A stretch of DNA of 64,000 bases from Isoetes taiwanensis (taxonomy: Eukaryota; Streptophyta; Lycopodiopsida; Isoetales; Isoetaceae). Shown here piece after piece: positions 1-14,340 of this stretch (the stretch's first letter is position 1; every line of letters starts with the position of its first letter). Location of the stretch: assembly GCA_021234155.1 (NCBI GenBank), contig JAJEKV010000101.1, forward strand, positions 2,895,089-2,959,088, given 5' to 3'. A model generated the notes under the pieces. It worked only from the letters and a program-made list of their open reading frames with translations. It ran no database searches and was not told the origin of the DNA. The translations under genes and the position numbers were made by a program.

Positions 1-212
1 CATATAGGCACCCATGGAGACTCGAACTTCGAGACACAAGCTTTCGATATCGATCGTAACGTTCCTAACCGGCACATGCGCTTAACCAGCTGGGCAAAAC
101 CGTCTAGGCGTTTATGAGTAGTCGCTTCTACCCATTTTATGTGTGTCTCGGGGCATACGTGCACAACATTCCAAGGTTAGAATACTTTCGGCGGTCTACC
201 ATGGGCGTTACA
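1..212 (-). mobile_element. TRIM retrotransposon, partial (copy A)
   Basis: Bases 1-53 match the internal domain with the primer-binding region, and about 54-212 match the LTR at 33,152-33,305. The LTR end and the adjoining ATCTG target duplication are corrupted here (ATGGG). The rest of the element lies outside the window. Confidence 0.75.
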
Positions 213-798
213 ATGGGTCAGTCACCCTTGGCTTCTACCGTGAATAGATCCCATTATTAGGGGGTCGTCTTCCTCTTTAGTCTTCAAAAGAAAAATGAAC
301 ATGATTTAGGAAAACTTTTCAACCACGAGATCATGCTTAGCGTGAATTTAAAGCTAAACTAGTATAATTCAATTTTGGCATATTTCTAGCTCCTATTATA
401 GATCCCTTTATCCATCCATATTTTACACTCACGTATCCTTATTGAAGACTACTATCTCTAATTGTCAAACCTCCGGTTCATCATGTACCCCTCTGATTTA
501 AAACTACTAAGAACTATGTTCTAAAAAAATCGAAACAAAAATTATATTTCTAAGTAGAATCCCGAGCATTAAAAGAAGGTGGTAGTATAGGTAATGATTG
601 TAAGGAAAGTACTCAAATTCATGCAAAGCATATCCTTTCTACTACAGTCCGTATTTTGTGGTGAAAAGGCAGATTAAATACCTTGAATAGGTCCTGATCA
701 ACGTCCTAAAAACTTCTGAGAAGAGCCGGTTTTGAGTTTCCTCGGCCACCCCTCCACCTCGGCCCGTCAGCCTGGGCCACCTATCGTTTTTAAGACAT
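213..798 (-). pseudogene. Exons 1-2 of the RGG/DGQH gene, damaged (copy A)
   Basis: Exon 1 runs from the ATG at 798 down to 682, followed by a GTATTT donor. Exon 2 corresponds to about 213-285. The acceptor seen in copy B (CTGCAAAAG on the plus strand) reads CTTCAAAAG here. One point favours this copy: codon 19 of exon 1 is an arginine codon (CGA), while copy B has TGA there. This suggests the in-frame stop in copy B is not ancestral. The rest of the gene lies outside the window. Confidence 0.55.
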
Positions 799-3700
799 CT
801 CAAATCTCCTAGTGTAACAGAAGCCGGAAGGTCGCTTGGATAACCGCTCGGGCTGCTTGAAAAAAAAGAGCCGCTAAAAATATTCTACACCGCATGAAAA
901 ATTGAATTTCAAGAGAACCCAATATGTGATTTGAAATATTCTTGACCTAAAAATAATAATGATGAAGATTCACTTTAAAAAAAAGAACCCTCCGGCCCTG
1001 GACTTCTTTCATTGAGTTTTTAAATACCAATCTACCGAAGTTCTTTCTATTGATTATTTTTATCCGTTGTTGTGTATTTTATCTTGACTAATTTTGCATG
1101 ATGTGCTTAAATTGATGAAATCGTGCATAAATTGAGAACAATATGGGTGTAAATGTGGAGACCCATATGTGCAAAACAAAGAGCTAAGACTAAGAAAAAA
1201 AATAAATTTTGTTTGATCTTACTCACAAATCTATGATTTCATTTACGCCATATATTGTGCTTTTTTGCATTTAAGTTTTGCCCCCTTGGACACCTTGCCG
1301 CTTGACACGGAAAAAGTTGTTTTGTGCCTATAGCACTATAAAACACATTGATGACATTTTTTCTTTTCCTCAATTTATCGCCATGATATATATAATCTTA
1401 CCCACCGCCCCCGCTTGCATAAAGCATGCTCTTATCATGATCAAATTAAAAGAAGCCAATCTGCATGCCTTCTTGCCCTTTTAGTTTCATTCTTTTTATT
1501 TCTAACCTTTTTCTTCCATATTCTATCCATCTTTTTCTCGGGCCATGAATCATTCCCGCCCGTAATCGAGAAGAAGCTTTTGCCATTCTTTGTGCCTTTA
1601 CTATTTGGCGGTAAAATGACAGGAGAAAAGGGAAGGAGCAAGTGAAGGCTAATGTTTGAATTCCTCCAATATTTGAAGGCATCAAAAAGAAATTGCACAA
1701 GTTTTTTCTTTTTTATTTAAAATGATTATGGATGGTATGATGGATGTCTTGACAGCCTAGAAAGGCGCAAAGCAGATCCCATGAACTATATAAAAAGTGA
1801 TGAAAAAAGTATAAGTGATGTGAAAGGGATAGAGCGCCGCCATACGGCCAGGTAGGCGAGGGTGCCACCGACACGGATGGGACTTGCCACCCTCTATAAT
1901 TGATGAAGATGAAGTGATGTTAGAAGTTTTTAGTATTTTTTCCTTTTGGAAGACTTCTAAGGTATTTTTTGAAGACTTGAAGACATTTTGAAATTGGATT
2001 TTTGTTAAGTTGTGATGCTATTTTTGAGGACCAAATTGAAGACATGAAGTTCAAATGAGGATTTTTGAAGAATTCATTGGGGCGATGAATAATCACAGGG
2101 GGAGGGAGGGGAGGTGGGGAAGGGAGGGGGAGGGGGGGGGGGTAACATTGTGTGTTTTATCTCTTGACTCACGGAGGAGGAATTAGCAATGTTGTGTGTT
2201 TTATATTGACCGGCTATTTTTGCATGATGTGCTTAAATTGATGAAATGTGTGCATAAATTGAGAACAATATGGGTGTAATATGGAGAAAATGTAAAAAGC
2301 GGCAAATATTGTGGGAGGAAGCATTTATGATAATCGGCGGGAATCTATGGACTTGAAGGAGTATTAAAGTCCTTAAAAAATATTTTCAATGGTTGACATT
2401 CCGCTGGATGATGTGTCATGAATCGGAAGAGCATGGTAGTTGCAAGGAGTTCTAGATGGCCTAGATTTGATGTGTTGAGTTGGCAAGAGATCTAGTGAAC
2501 TTATGGTAGTTAGAATTTAGATCTAAGGTTGAGATTTTTGGCCCAAATCGGTGGCGAGGATCAAGTGTGTAGCCAAAAATTGTGAAGAAAGCAGGCCAAT
2601 TTTGGAAGATGACATCACGGGCAAAGTTCTTGAAGTTGTGAGTATCTTTCTTGGACGATAATATTATGTTGAAGTATGATATTTTGAGTATGGTTATGTG
2701 ATTCTCTCATCTATTATCTCTCAATTTTTCTAATCCCAAATGAAGTTATGATATGAATTGGTGCAAGAATTTATGATGGAATGATTATGTGGTGATGTAT
2801 GATGCCGCGAGAGTGAGGCTTAGCCTCTCTCCATATACTTTGAATTTGCTTTTAGTTCTTTGGTCTTGAGTTTGCCTTGGATGCGTTGACCAAACTAACA
2901 CCCCCTAAATGTAGTTAACCTAATCTTTCTTCCAATGCAATTTTCAGAAGCCTTTTCTGCTTCCCGCGCTGTGATTTCGGGAACTTCGATTGACTTTCTC
3001 AAGAATGGCTCTGGCACGCGATCTCGTTCCTATAACTTATACAAACTATTTAATCCATTTTGTAACCAGGACCTAACCCATTTTTGAAAGGGTTAAGCTA
3101 CATGTATATAACAAACAATCTTCATATAAAAGCATGTTTAAGTTGCGCTTTCGACACGACAAGTTATGTGCAGCAATAACTCAACCAACTGTTTATTAGC
3201 AAAATTTGTACCCATGTCTTGCTCTTGTACAAGTGGAATCCCACATTGCTTCAAACAATTATAGGAATGCGATGAGTAGAAAAAGTTCAAACAATGAACA
3301 TCATTTTATTCAAAGGCGGAAACAAATAAGCCAATAAATGCATTAAAACATAAAAAGCCTGAAACAGGACCAATGACACTAAATTTCTAAAAAATGCATT
3401 ATCCAAAAGTCATATTAGTTGGAAGGAAAAGACTTTATTTTCTTGATAGGAGATGCCTTCTCATCAAATTTGACAATGATCCACATAATAGAATAATATA
3501 CAAAAGCACTAAAACACTTTAACTTCTTAAACATAGGTTTCATCTCACGTGAGAACAATAGTTTCTCTACAAGATGAAAACAAAAGGCCTAAAACACAAC
3601 ACACATAGCTCCTATTGATTGAATGTGCAAACTCTATTTGGTTATTGCTAAGCTAAAGAAACCATATTGCAAAAACAAAGAATCTGCCAAATAATTTTAT

Positions 3701-5990
3701 CTCATTAATTTTAGACTGCTCTTCTAGGACCCAATCTATATAATCCAACATCACAAAGTAATTTACGATGATCCTTTTCTTGAGTTATCGCTTGCCCCTG
3801 CTTCTAGAAGTTACATTTAGTCATGTACATCACAGTACGGGGACTATTCAGCACCGACGGACCAGGTCAAGGCGAGGATCCATGATGGGAGCCTTGAGGT
3901 GGGTCCGTCCAGGCCCGGCGGGGCCAGCCGCCCGGTGAGACCCGCCTTGGAGTCAAAGAGCGTGCCCAAGAGGAGGACAAGTGGCAGACGTCACGCCGGC
4001 TTATCGACATCGGTGTCCCGGCGTGACTTTAGAGCACCTCAAGAGCCTTGCCGGTATTCCTGCAAATCAAGCCTCCTTCCGAGTCGGCCGCAGGAATCGG
4101 CTTGATTAATACATATTGGGCCAAGGCATTGTACCTATATATATGAGTAGAGCTAGCACTTCGATTTTTAGATGGTTTTTGGTCTTATCTCATACTGTCT
4201 TCTCTCGATTCGCGAGCTCATGTATCTGAATTGATATCAAGAGTTTGGTTCTCTTCATTTGTGTTCATTGTCCTTTTGTTTTTCTTGTTTGTCTCTTTCC
4301 CTTCCTTAGTTTCTTTGCAAATCCCGCTGTGACACAACTTACCGGATTCTCCCCCTGCTTTTGATCCACGTCCTCACTCCTAGTGAGGGCTGTCTTAAGT
4401 GTGAGTTCCCCGAACCCGGACTCCCAAACAATTTCAAATGGACTTTTCAATTCAAGCTAAAATCAATTCTTCAAGTTTAACCCCCAAACTAATTACGAGA
4501 GTGAACATTAGAATAGTGACACATGTTTTTGGGAAAGGATTCATCTTGTAGGGCATCATGTGAGTGTCATGTGGACCTTCAACTCTATGATATTCAATGG
4601 AAGAAACATGATATATAGATGACATCTCATTTGCTCTTCTTCAAGCTATTACAATCATCTTTCTTGACAAAATCTACAAGAGATCTGGGGAGAAAAGAAC
4701 TACGAGAGTCCGTAATATCATTTTATTTCGTTATACAATCCTTGTTATTCGAGCACAAGTGCCCCATAAGCATATGGTGATGGTAGCAAATACAACCGCT
4801 ACAAAAATAGAAGTAAGTTTATCCATAAGAACATCATCGTAATCAAATGATTTGCATATTAGAAGTAAAATTTATTCATAAAAAACATCAAGTAATCCAA
4901 GATTATGAATGCAAAATAGACACTACTTCATGATTACAACTTGTGATTTAGACATGATATACTTGATGGCAATATCATTTCATTGTCTATTCATTCCATT
5001 TGAACCAACAACAAAATCCCAGTGGCACCCGCTCTATATCTCTACATATTTCAACATAAACCACATGCTTGAAGGCACGTTTCTTCCTTAGATTCTATTA
5101 ATTTCTTATAGCCAAGTCCTGTCTTCAAATCCTCATAATATGTCATTCTCTTGAGGGTCTAATGGTAATGACCATGTCATACCAGATCTATGTAGATACT
5201 TCCTCTCAATGCAGCCCCTCAATTAGATACAACAATCCATTTAATTTGTCATTTTTATCCATAACTCCATTATTTAACTATGGGTTCATTTATCTTTAAA
5301 GTTCCATGCTATTGCTATCTTGTGGAAGTACTACAAGCTTCGTAGGCCTGATTCATCTTAATTTCAAGGATCTCAAATTGATTATGATCACTTTTACAAT
5401 TTCTCGATTACTAGGTTCTTCAGTATGTACACCCCTCTTCTAGGCCCCAATTGTGAATTGATAATTTAGGCCTTGTATTAATCCTGCAGGGTTACAATAG
5501 AAAAGCATAAATTGACAATAGATAGTACATTTCTATTTCTTCTTCCTCCATGGTTTCTTTCATTTTGTTTGATTGCTTTTATTCTTGATGCTTCCATCTT
5601 TGCCGTAGAAGTACCAATCACATCATTTATTTAAATACGCATCTAAAACCATGGTGTGTACTACGCTAGAGGGCGTCGACCAATAATGGACCAATAACCA
5701 ATAGTGGCTCACAGAAAATGGATCATATTTTCTTATAATTACATTCTTTATGCATTAATGTGGGATCTTAAAATAACGCCAAATATGGACTTCTAGGCTT
5801 TGATCCTGAGTCGTTTATTTTTAGTAATAGTATCTCATCCATTACCTTTAACAAAGTAAGAGGTCCTATGACGGATAATCCTAGCAAAATTCTTCTTACT
5901 TTAAGCATCCTCCTGTGGAAGCATTTCCAGGGTAACATATTGCAAACCATGTTCTAGAAAGATTGTAAATAGCATTTTCGGGGAAAGGCA
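799..5990. other. AT-rich non-coding stretch (copy A)
   Basis: No convincing gene. It holds two copies of a ~93 bp repeat (from 1,069 and from about 2,191), a G-rich run at 2,097-2,141, and at 3,840-4,110 the damaged equivalent of the short K/Q-rich ORF of copy B. The open frames here are short and not preserved in copy B. Confidence 0.6.
2097..2141 (+). repeat. G-rich low-complexity run (copy A)
   Basis: Runs of three to twelve G separated by single A or T. The same site in copy B (35,191-35,236) has a different G pattern, as expected for an unstable homopolymer-rich tract. It has G-quadruplex potential on the plus strand. Confidence 0.8.
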
Positions 5991-7850
5991 ACTCTTTATG
6001 CGTGAATGTCAAAAGGCTTTTCAAAGATCACTTATTTCTTCATGCAATAGAATGCCAAAAACTTTTCAAGATCACGATTTTTTTTTTACAATGCTTTTCA
6101 TGAGTGTGCATCCATTGATTTTACTTCTTCTTTTTTTGGTTGTCTTATTTCTTATATTTACACAACAAGAAGCTTTTACCATATTCCCCTACCGAATACC
6201 GCCGTAATGCCATATACAGAGGATGAGAGTTGTTTTGGCGGGATGTGTGTCGACGCCAAGCATTCTACCGTTAGGTATTCCGGGTCCGGGCAAATTCTCT
6301 CCACTTCAACACTTTTTGGCCTCTACATTGACCGCTTAGAGCCTGCTTACTAAGCATGAGGGGGATGGCATGTACAACTTTGTACCAAGTCACCTGGGCC
6401 ACCATCTATGCGACGATGTTGGACCTTTCCCCGCCCACACCTCCCGTAAGCTAAGGGCCAGCCTCATCCGCCACCTTGCATAATATTCTCAGCTGCTACG
6501 ACATGCGCGGAATCTGGCCAAGACCAGGTGGTTCTCATATCCTCTTTCACGCTTTACCCCCACCGGGTGACTCACATATCTGGGGACAAGCCCAGTGGGA
6601 GGTCAATGCCTCACCTACAAGTACCTAGGGGTGGAGAGTTCCCTCCCCCGCCTCATAGGAGGCCCATCCGGCTAAGGTGACAGCCAGGGCCGAAAACGCT
6701 TTTATGCCATGCGTGCATCAACAGCCACCGCGTAGCCTCTACATGATCGGGGCCATCAACACATCTGCTTCGTGTGTGCCGGTCAGCCCGCCCTTCCGTG
6801 AGGTCGAAAGTGCTAGGGGCCCTGGCTTCAAATTTTGGCGACCAATTCGAATGACTTGAGCAAAAAGTGAAGGCATTTTGGCACCTGCACTTGGGTGAAA
6901 CCTTCAGCCCCCATCGTGACTCTCTCTGGCCAAGTAGAAACCGATTCTTGCCTCTTCACGATGTACCTCTTGATAGACATACATCGCCTATTTTCGTAAA
7001 AGTGGTTACTATGGGTGATGTTACCTCGCGACTGCTTTTCTTTACGCCGGGTGGGTAATGGGGCCCGGGCAGCTGCTCGTGGGCCTCGCGAGGGGTAAGA
7101 GAGACGCTGGTTCGCATGGAACGCGTGTGAGCAATGTATGTGCGCGGTAGTGGGACATATATAGAGGCCCCATCGCGGGACAAACATGGGAGTACCTGAC
7201 GCTTTGCTTCCTCGGGTAAGCTCGGGACCCCCGCCAGCCAGAGCAAAGCCAAGACGCTCATTACAAGGAGCACATCAAACCCGGGCTACACCCCGGCCCT
7301 CAAGTAGCCTCTACCAAGGCTTCCACCGGCCTCGAAAAGCGAGATACTCATTGCCTCCATTCGCATGTGCCTACCCACCTTTGCACGAGACTTCCGGGCA
7401 GTGGGATTGGGAGCCCCGCCGATTGCTGGCACGCCGACGGGCTATTGAGGGATGAGTTCCCACACTTTCCGTGAGTTGCCCAAAGATTCGGGGCCGTGAT
7501 CCCGCCGATAATGCCTTTAGTACCTACTACTGCCCCTACATTTGCTAATGAACACACCCTCATTACATGCCTCTGTGTATCGCATATCCGTGAGGTGTTG
7601 ATCCGCGGAGCCCACCCCTTTTGCCCCTCTCTCTCACCGGCCGCTCACCGACGCACTACGTACCTGCATACGAGCGTATATATTTTGCAGTGCTCGGCAT
7701 TTCCTCGTAGATATTGGAATGTATTTGTCGTACAGCTGATTGTCGCACCAGTTTTCCTAAAAATCGGGGTTTTTCAACTGGGTAGTAATCCGGTCGCTTT
7801 TGTATTGGGTCCCATAGACCCATTGGTCTCCTCGTGGGATCTATGAAAAT
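5990..7850 (+). mobile_element. Non-LTR retrotransposon (LINE) reverse transcriptase, wrecked (copy A)
   Basis: Aligns with 39,060-40,850, where the reverse transcriptase is readable. Here the YADD-like block and flanking motifs are broken by frequent small indels and no frame exceeds about 120 residues. The block is GC-rich against an AT-rich background, as in copy B. Confidence 0.65.
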
Positions 7851-10800
7851 ACCTTCTTTTTTCTTCCAAAATCCAACAAGAAAAGGCCTAAAATTTTGTG
7901 TTTTTAACCATGAAATGTATATTTATTGTAAATAGCTTGGAAAAATAAAGACTTCAAGTCGGATTGTTGGATGAGATTTCACAAATGGAAATCATAAATT
8001 GAAATAGATGGCTCATAAATCATGCTTTATATTCCCTTAGGCACAGAGCATGGAGACAAGATCAAAATTGTTACAATGGGCCTTTAATGTTCGGCTTCTA
8101 TTTGGTGTAACCTTTATCTAGCCTAATATGAATACAATTTCATAGTCAAATTATCAATGTAAGGGAATTTGTTACTTTATTCAAAGAACTCCAAGGATTC
8201 ATAAATGATCTTGGGAAAGTTCCTAACAATCCAAAAAAGTCCTACAATTTTAAACTGTGTGGCCATACATTTACCCAAATGATCCATTTTACTCATATTC
8301 CCTCCGAAGTTTTGGGGGAAAAAGCTCATTTTCTTACCTCAAATCATTATTATTGATAGTCAAAGAGGAGATTACATGTTTTAAATTGAGCATATATTAA
8401 TGAAAACCAGCCCTATGTATTGATAGAGTCCTTTGTGGAGCCGGCGGAGATTTAGTGGAAACATATATATTCTGTGACACTATCTAGGTTCAAAGACGCT
8501 TAATATTAATTATATTTCAAATGGAATTAATGGGCATTATGCACCCATCGCCTCTTTCCAAGCGAGAGAAACTAAGAAAAGGAGAAATTTAATTTCAATA
8601 ACAACAATACAAAAAAATTAATTTTTATTTTGGTTTAAATCAGAGTTCTTCAAAGGGTCTTATCTAAAGCGTAGTAAATCGTGTATCTCATGTTCCATCA
8701 GAGCTCCCAGAGACAAAGAGCTCAAACCTCGGGTTTATAGAAACGGCTAGGCCATCTAAGGACAAAGCAAGCATTGGTATATAGTCATCCATGCCGAGTC
8801 CCAAACATACTACTAGATATTTAAGAATTTATTCCTCGAATCCTAAGGACTTTAATTTTCACATCATTTTTAGATCAAGAGAACTTTGGAGTCGCTCACT
8901 TTAAAATGTGGAGCAAAAAGATATCTTCATAAAAAAATAGGTGAATCAAGTTGGAAATGATTGAAGGATTTCCAAGAAGAATAGATATGTTTGGTGGATA
9001 ATGACCCAATTAAGTGTCGCTTTGAGTATGGATCAGTTGCATAAACTCTCCAACATGGCACCTAGCGGGATGAAGTTGAAGAAAATTGGGTATCCTCAAG
9101 TAACACTAAAATGTTTAATCCCCCTACGCTGCCTATTCTCTTCCCCAAAACAGGGACCCCAGATATGTAAGAAAAAGCCAACGCCAAAGACGTTGATTTG
9201 GTTGAAAAATTATTTACAATTTTTTGCACTCATATTTGGTGTACTTTTGTAACTGCATATAGTTTATATTCATATAAAAGATGCTTTTTATGAAGAACTC
9301 TGACTTTTTGCATTTTTCTTCCTTATAAAAAATTCATCTTATCTTTACCTTATTCTCATTTGCTATGCTTTGTTCTATCCAATGCCATGCGTAAGTATAT
9401 AATACACAACTCATGCATTATTTCTAATAATTCACTTTCAGAAAATGACGCGCATAGGGCACACACGCACGCGCGCGCGCGCGGGTGTCTGCACGCATGT
9501 GCCTTCACGCAAATTTTTAATCAAAATCTAGTTTAAATGCCCGAAGTTCGAAAAAAAATGTGGAATACCCCCAAACAATGAAATTGGTGGTTAAATTGAG
9601 CCTATAGGGTTATTGTCGCTTATGCATTGAGAAAGATAGTCTATGGAAGTTTTAACATTTCTCTCGGATAAGCCAGAGGTGTGGAGGTTTGTAGTTATTA
9701 TAGGTACTTTTCTGCAATGACGCTTTGAGATGATTGCTTTGGCCTTGCCAGTCATTTACCACGCCCAATCCCTTTCGGTATGGCTTTTGCCCTAATGTGT
9801 GACTTTCGTGAGCAAAACGAAAAGAAGCTTGTGTTGTCATTCTAACCGCCTATAACAAGATATGTGGGATGCAAACCATAGAAGGCCAAGATATTGGTAA
9901 TGTAGTATGATGATAGAGGGTTTAAATCCTCAATTGTAATACTTCAAATCTTATCCTTTGTAATTTTATGAAATGGAGAGTAGCATATGATAGTCCAAAA
10001 TCCGGCACTACATTGGAATGTGGATCTTACTTTGAGGGGCCAATTTCTTGGATTATAGATTGTTGCTTCTGATCCAAAATGTTAAAAATTCCTTTTGATC
10101 CAAAATGTTAGAAATTCCTTTTGCACCGTGATCCTTATATGATATTTCTATGGCAAATTTTAGGCTAAAGGGAAGTTCAAATCCCTATCCCACATGCAAG
10201 AAAGCATCTGTTGTACTTTTGTATTTTGTGGCAAATTTCTGGGCTTTGAAGAAGGGTTCAAATCGTGATTTATTTTTTATGCAAGAACGCATCTAGGTAA
10301 TTTTTGTTGGCTATGGTTCAATAATTGTAGTGTGATATGGAAAATCTAACTCCATCTTCATTTCCAAGGGCAGCCCTGCTTTGTCCATTGGTAAATATCC
10401 CTTCTTACATTAATGTTAAGTTTTTAAGACCAGGAATCAACCATTAGGGAATGATGCAAAATAAACAAAAGTTGTTTGAACCAAAATTAGTTCCAACCTT
10501 GGCAGATCCAGTTTACTGTCAAAAGGGGCCTCGACCCTACCAGACATAACAATTTTTGTCTAGTTTAATGGTGAAAATAGACTTCATTCTAGGTGTTGGC
10601 ACAGTGCTTGAATTTATATCAACATATGCCAAGTTTTAAGCCAGCATTACATTGCCTTTGAAGCAAAACAGGGTTGGAATTTCCTTATCTTCATAGCAAA
10701 CGTGCAGGCACATGCAAAGCCCTCTAATTGTGCATACAAATCAAAGGCCTGTACAAGAGCTTGCATATGATCACACTTCTCGTGTATTACAGTTACAACT

Positions 10801-10880
10801 CTTATGTGGGAGTAAAAGGGCTCAATTTTCTGGAGCCTACACAATAAATAAAATAATAAAATATTGATGGGAAGCACAGG
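7851..10880. other. AT-rich non-coding stretch with (CG)n microsatellite (copy A)
   Basis: No gene seen. It contains an alternating CA/CG tract at about 9,461-9,486 and, near 10,060-10,300, the damaged form of two short tandem duplications described for copy B. Confidence 0.6.
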
Positions 10881-13095
10881 CTACTTCCCCCTTTTAATTT
10901 ACAGTGCACATAAAAAAAACCTGACCCCCAAAAAATCCAAGAGCCTGACCAACAACGTTCCACTGAAAACATATATACCATGCCTCATTAGTTAGGTATT
11001 ACAAAAACAAAGCAGAACCAGGTATAGAAGGAAAAGGCCAATAAAGTAAAATTACTGTGATCAAAATGGCAGTCCACCAAACAAAGGAACCATCCAAACA
11101 ATATTGTCCCAAGATCCTGCAAAAAACAGAACGAGCGATTAAACTTTAGTTCAGAATACTTTTTAAAGAAGTTCTAGATGAATGCTTATACCTTTATATT
11201 CCACACATTGTCTAAAAGCCAATGGTGAGTTGAGTGATGTGTTCAAAAAAATATAAAATAATTAAGATACAGAATGCTAAGATGCAACGAAAAGCCATAG
11301 TATGGCCTGAAAGCAGAAAAAACAGTTGTAAGAACTACACAAATGATAAACCTTCAACTGAAGTAATTAAAGAAGAAAAACCTTACCTGAAAACCTAGTG
11401 AATGCATATATGGAAATCGCGAGTGCTGTGCCAAGTTCACCAGTCAGAAAAGGTCCACAAAAGTAGTAATGGGCCACAGATCAATCCTGGTACACCAGAG
11501 ATGAGCCTATTGTGAACCATTTGATATTTTTCCAAAAAGAAACAGAGAATAACATAATGTAACGGCAGTGGGGATGGGTTGATCTGACATAATAGAGCCA
11601 TTGACGATCAAAAACTCCCTCTAAATAGCCAGGGCAAGACGAGTCTAAAATGCATAATGATATTGCAAGGAGATGTATATATTTGCCCCTTACACATGGA
11701 ATAAAAGAATTCCAAAGTGTACAAAGAGTGGTGGTCCAAACGAGGGTTTGATAAAATGGCAGACATATTGGTCCATTCTATGAGAGTAAGACATAGAGGT
11801 AATAATTAACGATATCAAGAGTGGTTGCACCTAACCGTGGTATATATATAAGCAGATAAAGTGTTATTCCAATGGGCTAAACAAGGCTTATTATGAGGGG
11901 GAGCTATCTTTTACCGCTACACCACATTTTAGTCCTAAAACTATTAAGCCTCCAGTTGCTTTTCTCCTGGAAGGCAAAATACCCATTGTAAACATTTTAT
12001 TTTCATAGTCATGGAGTAGTTAAATGCCAAATGTAACAAAAGCATATTGTCTGGCTATATAATTTACATACCAACACTGGCAATCATAGCAAGATAATAG
12101 CAGTTGTGATATTGGCTAATCACCATAGAATATCCACCAATATCAAATGAGAAACTCCTAACTCCAGCAAGTAATGCCCCTATCACAATAACAAACACAC
12201 TGTAAAAAGATGTTAGTAACATTTCAAGTATCAGCAAGAGAATAACTCAGTCATAATAAACCTGCCAACAATGGGGAGGAATGTCGTTGACCCATGATTA
12301 CATATATTCCATAACCATTGTAAAGAAGACGGTGGTTCTAATGTAGGGTTGTATACATGGGTTAACTAACTCCTCTTTAGCGATGCCATCCCAACTACCT
12401 AACAAACAGAACAACATTAACATAACAAAATGCAAGATAATCAGCAAAGACCAGAGACCCAGGTTTTACCATGTACAATAGATATGACAAGGAAAGTGGA
12501 GATGTTTTCTTCAACAGTCGAAGTGGAACTATTCCTCTTTACTGGAGCATCTTTTCCCCAAGAAGGTCCATATGCTCAATCTCAAATGTTATTACATTCC
12601 AAGAGCGTAAAACATACAGGAGCAGGGGTCGAGCTTACCATCTGACTTTGAAAGTTTACAGTGATTATGCATAGAAGAACTCCTAAAACCATCCTTGCTG
12701 GCATTTCTACAAAACCAATATGTTACCTGAAAAAGCGTAATAACATTTGCACATGGAAACTGTATGATGATAATGTTGCCTTGTTGAAGAAAGCAGGAAC
12801 ATTACTGCAAGTCCAACTCACATATTAGGTGAAATGATAAAACTTGCTAATCATAGCCAAAAATGCTGAACAAAACTTAATATATATTCATAGGGGAGAA
12901 ACTATAGGGCATTCTAATGCCATGTACAACTTCTAACTGATCCATTGGTTTTCATTATCTGGAAGATGGAACTCTGTTCTAGATTTACATAGTGGTGAAG
13001 AAACGTAACCTACCAGCACACAGGCCATAAGATAAGGCAGCAAACAACTTTTTGCTCATCTTATCGCTCTTCCTGGAAACTCTTCGGTCCCCCAT
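10881..13095 (-). pseudogene. Nucleotide-sugar transporter gene, damaged copy (copy A)
   Basis: Second version of the ten-exon gene at 43,849-46,008, with the same exon order and the start and stop at the same relative places. Many exons carry small insertions. The last exon, for example, has several lengthened homopolymers (C, A and T runs) that shift the frame, and exon 1 has GGAAACTC where copy B reads GGAATGCTC. Splice-site dinucleotides are mostly still visible. It is either a recent pseudogene or the same gene read with uncorrected sequencing errors; the error pattern favours the second. Confidence 0.7.
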
Positions 13096-14340
13096 AGCAA
13101 GGTCCCAACCGGATCGTGATTTTATCAGCAGGGAGCATCATACAACAAACTGCGACATCAAGCAGGATCAGCACAGCCCTAGGCTATATCTGGACCATAC
13201 CGCTAATTCCAGATCACCGCGTTCAAACAGCAACTGCCTCTAAATCTATATTAGATGCTCGCAGAAAAGAACCCAATTTGGTGAAAAAAAACAGAGAATA
13301 TGCAAAAGGACAATGCCTTTAAATTTCTTTGGACCGACAAAAATAAAGGATTGGAGCATTGGAAGAAGGGCTGGATCAGAGAGCATAATGGGCTGTGAAG
13401 ACGGATGGGTAGGCGGCGCCCAAGGCAACTGGAGGAGGAGGAGGAAGATTTTATTACTGTTTCTCTACGTTTAAAGGTCAAGACCTTTAATCCCATAAAA
13501 GACCTTGGACTTTGATAAATATATTGACATCCGCCATGGGTGTACATTTTTTTGCCCTTTTCTTGGAAAAGCTTAAAAGCCTGCCGCCATGTTTATCCCT
13601 TTTGTTCGTTCTTATTGCCTTGCTTAGGCCCTTCGTCTATGCCACTTTGATGTTAAAAAATTTCTATTCTATTCTATCCAGTTTTAACATTTAACAGGGG
13701 AGGTTAACCTTCCTTCTTGCAAGTTATGGCCATCATCGAGGTGAGTTCCATGGATCAAAACTTCTTGACCCCTTTTGTTTGGGAACGTATGCACCAATAT
13801 TTGTCATAGCCGGGTAATTTGGAAACACTTCAGGGATGTTGGTATTGAGGGCTTGGGATTCCATTGCAAAACTGAAAAATATGTTTAATCCGGAAGTGGC
13901 AATCGATGGGTTTATCCCACCATAGCGTAGTAAAGGCAAAGGGATATACCGTAGGACTTGATGTGATTAGGTACTTTTAGAAGCTGGTCCTATTCCTTCT
14001 TTAGGTGTCATACTTTAGAAGGGTTCCTATCTTCTTTAGGTGTCATTATTCTATAAGAAGGTATGGAGGAAAATGATGTCGATAAATGTTAAGCCGCTAA
14101 TGTTGCAGCCTATTCAATATTAACTATATCAAGTGGGGGTTAACTATATCAAGTGGGGGTCGTGTGTGGAAAAGGAGTTGGCTCTCTCTCTATAGTACCT
14201 ACCCCTCCCCGAGAAGACGGGTGATCTCCGCCATAGTACCCATATGGTGGGGGGAGAAGAGGTGAGGCTCTCTTTGAGTACCTCCCCGGGTGATACCCTC
14301 CTCATTTAGCTGGCAATTCTTTCAATCTTCCCTTTCATAA
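13096..14340. other. Upstream region of the transporter copy and gypsy leader (copy A)
   Basis: Non-coding. It contains the damaged versions of the two tandem duplications that are clean in copy B (36 bp and 21 bp units), here at about 13,970-14,046 and 14,120-14,160. Confidence 0.5.

Noticed and set aside
12430-12674. Plus-strand ORFs over the transporter exons (also 45,298-45,579)
   Set aside because: They are antisense shadows of minus-strand exon 3, which fits the transporter family and has correct splice sites.
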